Assembly: GCA_020434375.1 (NCBI GenBank)
Contig: JAGRAY010000081.1
Span: 1-7,713 of the forward strand
Direction: 5' to 3'
DNA: 7,713 nucleotides
Source of the DNA: Bdellovibrionales bacterium
GTDB lineage: Bacteria; Bdellovibrionota_G; JALEGL01; JAGRAY01
Each line of letters begins with the position of its first letter. Position 1 is the stretch's first letter. The position numbers and the translations under genes are program-made. This document shows, in pieces, positions 5,668 through 7,713 of this stretch. The notes beneath the pieces were generated by a model. That model did not search any database. It saw only the letters and a program-made list of their open reading frames with translations, and was not told the DNA's origin.

Positions 5668-6387
5668 ATGAAAATTTCTATAGTTTTGCCTGCTTATAAC
5701 GAAGAAAATAATATTGCTCAAGCCGTTAGTGATTGCGTCGAGTACCTTTCGGGTAAAAGCGGCGAGATTATTGTTGTTGACGACGGAAGTACAGACCAAA
5801 CATCGAGTCTCCTTGAAAATCTCTGCAAAAAACATGGCGATATTCTTCGTGTCATTCGCCATAAAACCAATCTTGGGTATGCAACTTCACTAAAAGACGG
5901 ATTTTTAGCAACCACCGGAGACTGGATATTCTATACCGATTCAGATCTTCAATTTGATATTCAAGATATTGACCTTTTATTACCTCATCAAGACAGTGCC
6001 GATATTATCGTTGGATATCGAATCAATCGACAAGATCCTGCGACACGAAAATTTGCAGCCAAAATTTACAACCTTATTATTCGATGCTTTTTTGGTTTGC
6101 GTGTGAGAGATGTCGACTGCGCGTTTAAACTTTTTAGACGCCAGGTTTTTGACCAAATTCGCATTGAGTCATCCCATTTTCTTGTTGATGCCGAAATTCT
6201 CATTAAGGCTAAAACGGTCGGAATTTCAATAGCTGAAGTCGGTGTAAAACATCGACCAAGATATGGCGGAGAATCTAAGGTGCGTTTTCAACATGTTGCT
6301 TATACCATCTTAGGTTTAGCCAAGTTTTGGTACCAAATAAATTTGGGTGGTGGCATTCCGAAACAACAACGGATAATGCCGGATTAA
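5668..6387 (+). CDS. Family 2 glycosyltransferase, DPM1-like (polyprenyl-phosphate sugar synthase type)
   Basis: The 239-residue product is a complete GT-A-fold enzyme. It begins with the family pattern I-V-L-P-A-Y-N-E-E (residues 5-13), then V-V-D-D-G-S-T-D (36-43) for nucleotide binding, N-L-G-Y (68-71), and the metal-binding DxD as D91-S-D93 followed by Q95. Further on are G-Y-R with Arg118, Asp123 and Arg127, D-V-D-C-A-F-K-L-F-R (148-157), and a C-terminal R-Y-G-G-E-S-K. This is the pattern of DPM1/GtrB-like enzymes that transfer a sugar from a nucleotide to polyprenyl phosphate on the cytoplasmic face. It lacks the two C-terminal membrane helices of GtrB and matches the short, soluble DPM1 form. 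The sugar and lipid cannot be told from sequence. ATG 5668 is the only good start after the in-frame stop at 5641, and no Shine-Dalgarno precedes it. The last 72 bp overlap the end of the convergent DUF2298 gene. Confidence 0.93.
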   Translation: MKISIVLPAYNEENNIAQAVSDCVEYLSGKSGEIIVVDDGSTDQTSSLLENLCKKHGDILRVIRHKTNLGYATSLKDGFLATTGDWIFYTDSDLQFDIQDIDLLLPHQDSADIIVGYRINRQDPATRKFAAKIYNLIIRCFFGLRVRDVDCAFKLFRRQVFDQIRIESSHFLVDAEILIKAKTVGISIAEVGVKHRPRYGGESKVRFQHVAYTILGLAKFWYQINLGGGIPKQQRIMPD

Positions 6388-7713
6388 CTGTTTAAGTTTT
6401 AATGGATAATCTCTGTTTTCTAACGATCCCATAACAATCCATCTCACTTGATACACTTTTACAAAATCTGAAAGACCCTTCATCGTTGGTTCCTTAATCA
6501 AACTTTCGTATGCAATTTGCCGGCTTGAGGCACTATTGTAGCCATGCTTTTTCCAAATCTGCTCATGATTGACCCATCCAACAATACTGGGTCTTCCGGT
6601 AAAAACTGAGTATCGAGCGTAGTCCAAATAAGGCTTGCCCATAGCCTCAAAGATAATATCGTGAGGTTTCGTATTTGCTTTAATCCACAAAGCGGCATCT
6701 TTCTCAAACGGAAAAGTTTTAGCCCAATACGCCAACCCACTTAACGTAGGTGTTCCTACCTGAGGTTCAGAAAGACGGCTGTGAAGCGCCTTTACAGGAT
6801 AGACAAGGCCTAAAAATACAACGATAAGACTCGCTACCGAATGAATTTTCCACCTATACACCAAAATAGGCACTGCCACTCCACACATGATCCACGCAAG
6901 AACATAAAATTTGAATACAGTGTTTATTCTGACAAAGGGAGGGCCATAGGTTGGGTCAATATAGAATAACTCACAAAAGCCAATTAATCCCGATGAAACC
7001 ACAACAAGCACAAAAGCAAAATCAAACTTTTGTGCTATTAACTTTTTTGTCATGACTTTCTTAAATAAAATCAATCCTAACGGAATTAAAAATGGAACCC
7101 AGTGCAAGAGAATATCTAAAAGTTCACTTCGGTATTCTCGCTGAACCCAAAACAATCCGGCTGTAGGCCGTTCATAGCTCAACCAGTAAGGTAAAAACAT
7201 CGTGATACTTAAAACACCTATGACCATTAACTTTCTAGGTTCTCTCCAAAATGAAATGATACACAATAAACTTAGAACCGGTACCGCCCAGGCATTGGTC
7301 GGGTAATGAGCTCCTATAACCAGAGCAACAAGTGGAATACACAACCAGTTTTTTGCAAAAAATATAAGCCACAACGCTGCGAGAGACCAAGGAATAGACG
7401 TATAGTGGGGATGAAAATCTCCAAGAAGAAATGAAAAAAATGGAAATTCTGTAATTGCATTTGGAATTGCACGAGAGCTACTCCACCATGAAAACGATTT
7501 AAAGAATGTTCCGTTAAACCATTGTTTTAGCCATTCTGCATTCGACAAAAAACTCAAGTATCCGGCAGACATTAACGAACAAGCAAAGGATTTAGTCTGA
7601 CTAAACACAATGCCGTAGGCTAAAGAGGCAGCCATGGAAAGAAGCGTTGGCGACACCATATTCACGAAAATCTCAGGAGCCAAATTCAACAATCTAACGG
7701 GAGGTACAAAGAG
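6316..7713 (-). CDS. DUF2298 (Chlor_Arch_YYY) membrane protein, C-terminal part
   Basis: The frame is open to the right edge (seven codons beyond a TTG at 7692) and stops at TAA 6318-6316, so at least 465 residues are seen and the N-terminus is missing. Counting from the TTG, the family hallmark is at about 74-96: S-R-A-I-P, then E-F-P-F-F-S-F-L-L-G-D-F-H-P-H. Further family patterns are R-I-N-T-V-F-K-F-Y (255-263), I-F-E-A-M-G (347-352), the F-T-G-R-P...G-W motif (364-373) and the closing V-R-W-I-V-M-G-S-L-E-N-R and I-Y-L-V-P. About eight or nine membrane helices end near residue 300, followed by a soluble C-terminal domain of about 155 residues. Members of this family are best known from Chloroflexi and archaea, are often 700 residues or more, and look like GT-C-fold glycosyltransferases, though no reaction is established to my knowledge. 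The neighbouring GT2 could make its lipid-linked donor. Confidence 0.88.
   Translation of the reverse strand, partial: LFVPPVRLLNLAPEIFVNMVSPTLLSMAASLAYGIVFSQTKSFACSLMSAGYLSFLSNAEWLKQWFNGTFFKSFSWWSSSRAIPNAITEFPFFSFLLGDFHPHYTSIPWSLAALWLIFFAKNWLCIPLVALVIGAHYPTNAWAVPVLSLLCIISFWREPRKLMVIGVLSITMFLPYWLSYERPTAGLFWVQREYRSELLDILLHWVPFLIPLGLILFKKVMTKKLIAQKFDFAFVLVVVSSGLIGFCELFYIDPTYGPPFVRINTVFKFYVLAWIMCGVAVPILVYRWKIHSVASLIVVFLGLVYPVKALHSRLSEPQVGTPTLSGLAYWAKTFPFEKDAALWIKANTKPHDIIFEAMGKPYLDYARYSVFTGRPSIVGWVNHEQIWKKHGYNSASSRQIAYESLIKEPTMKGLSDFVKVYQVRWIVMGSLENRDYPLKLKQLIRHYPLLFRNATTQIYLVPKLG

Noticed and set aside
6289..6298. Palindrome CAACATGTTG just past the DUF2298 stop
   Set aside because: It has no loop and no T tract, is only 10 bp, and lies in GT2 coding sequence. 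A chance occurrence is likely.

Overview
The window reads as chromosomal DNA of a Gram-negative bacterium with moderate-to-low GC. The evidence is two predicted outer-membrane-type lipoproteins with lipoboxes, two secreted TPR/PEGA proteins with signal peptides, and an envelope glycosyltransferase pair. PEGA proteins with a C-terminal membrane anchor and orphan lipoproteins of this kind are common in the old 'deltaproteobacterial' lineages (Bdellovibrionota, Myxococcota and relatives). I lean towards a Bdellovibrionota-like host, but the sequence alone does not prove it. I see no RNA genes, insertion sequences, CRISPR arrays or phage genes. Coding is dense and no gene-free stretch exceeds about 65 bases.

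Layout. The left part (1-2988, + strand) holds the 3' part of a lipoprotein gene and then a large two-part lipoprotein of about 759 residues. Neither belongs to a family I recognise. The middle part (2991-5617, - strand) holds two tandem paralogues with the same plan: signal peptide, N-terminal domain, TPR-like helices, YPPS motif, PEGA domain, C-terminal alpha/beta-like domain, linker, single membrane segment. The two genes overlap by ATGA, so they are very probably co-transcribed and translationally coupled. The right part (5668-7713) holds a DPM1-like family 2 glycosyltransferase (+) and, converging on it with a 72-bp coding overlap, the C-terminal part of a DUF2298 ('Chlor_Arch_YYY') multi-pass membrane protein (-) that runs off the window.

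How they may work together. The left lipoproteins and the PEGA pair look like parts of the cell envelope, but the genes converge and are not in one operon, so a shared complex is only a possibility. The GT2 enzyme would typically load a sugar onto a polyprenyl phosphate. DUF2298 proteins look like GT-C-fold transferases, which use such donors, so a donor-synthase/transferase pairing is a reasonable inference. The most distinctive regulatory feature is the 50-bp divergent gap at 5618-5667. The PEGA gene there has an extended -10 box placed so that transcription would start on the A of its ATG, and neither divergent gene has a well-spaced Shine-Dalgarno sequence.
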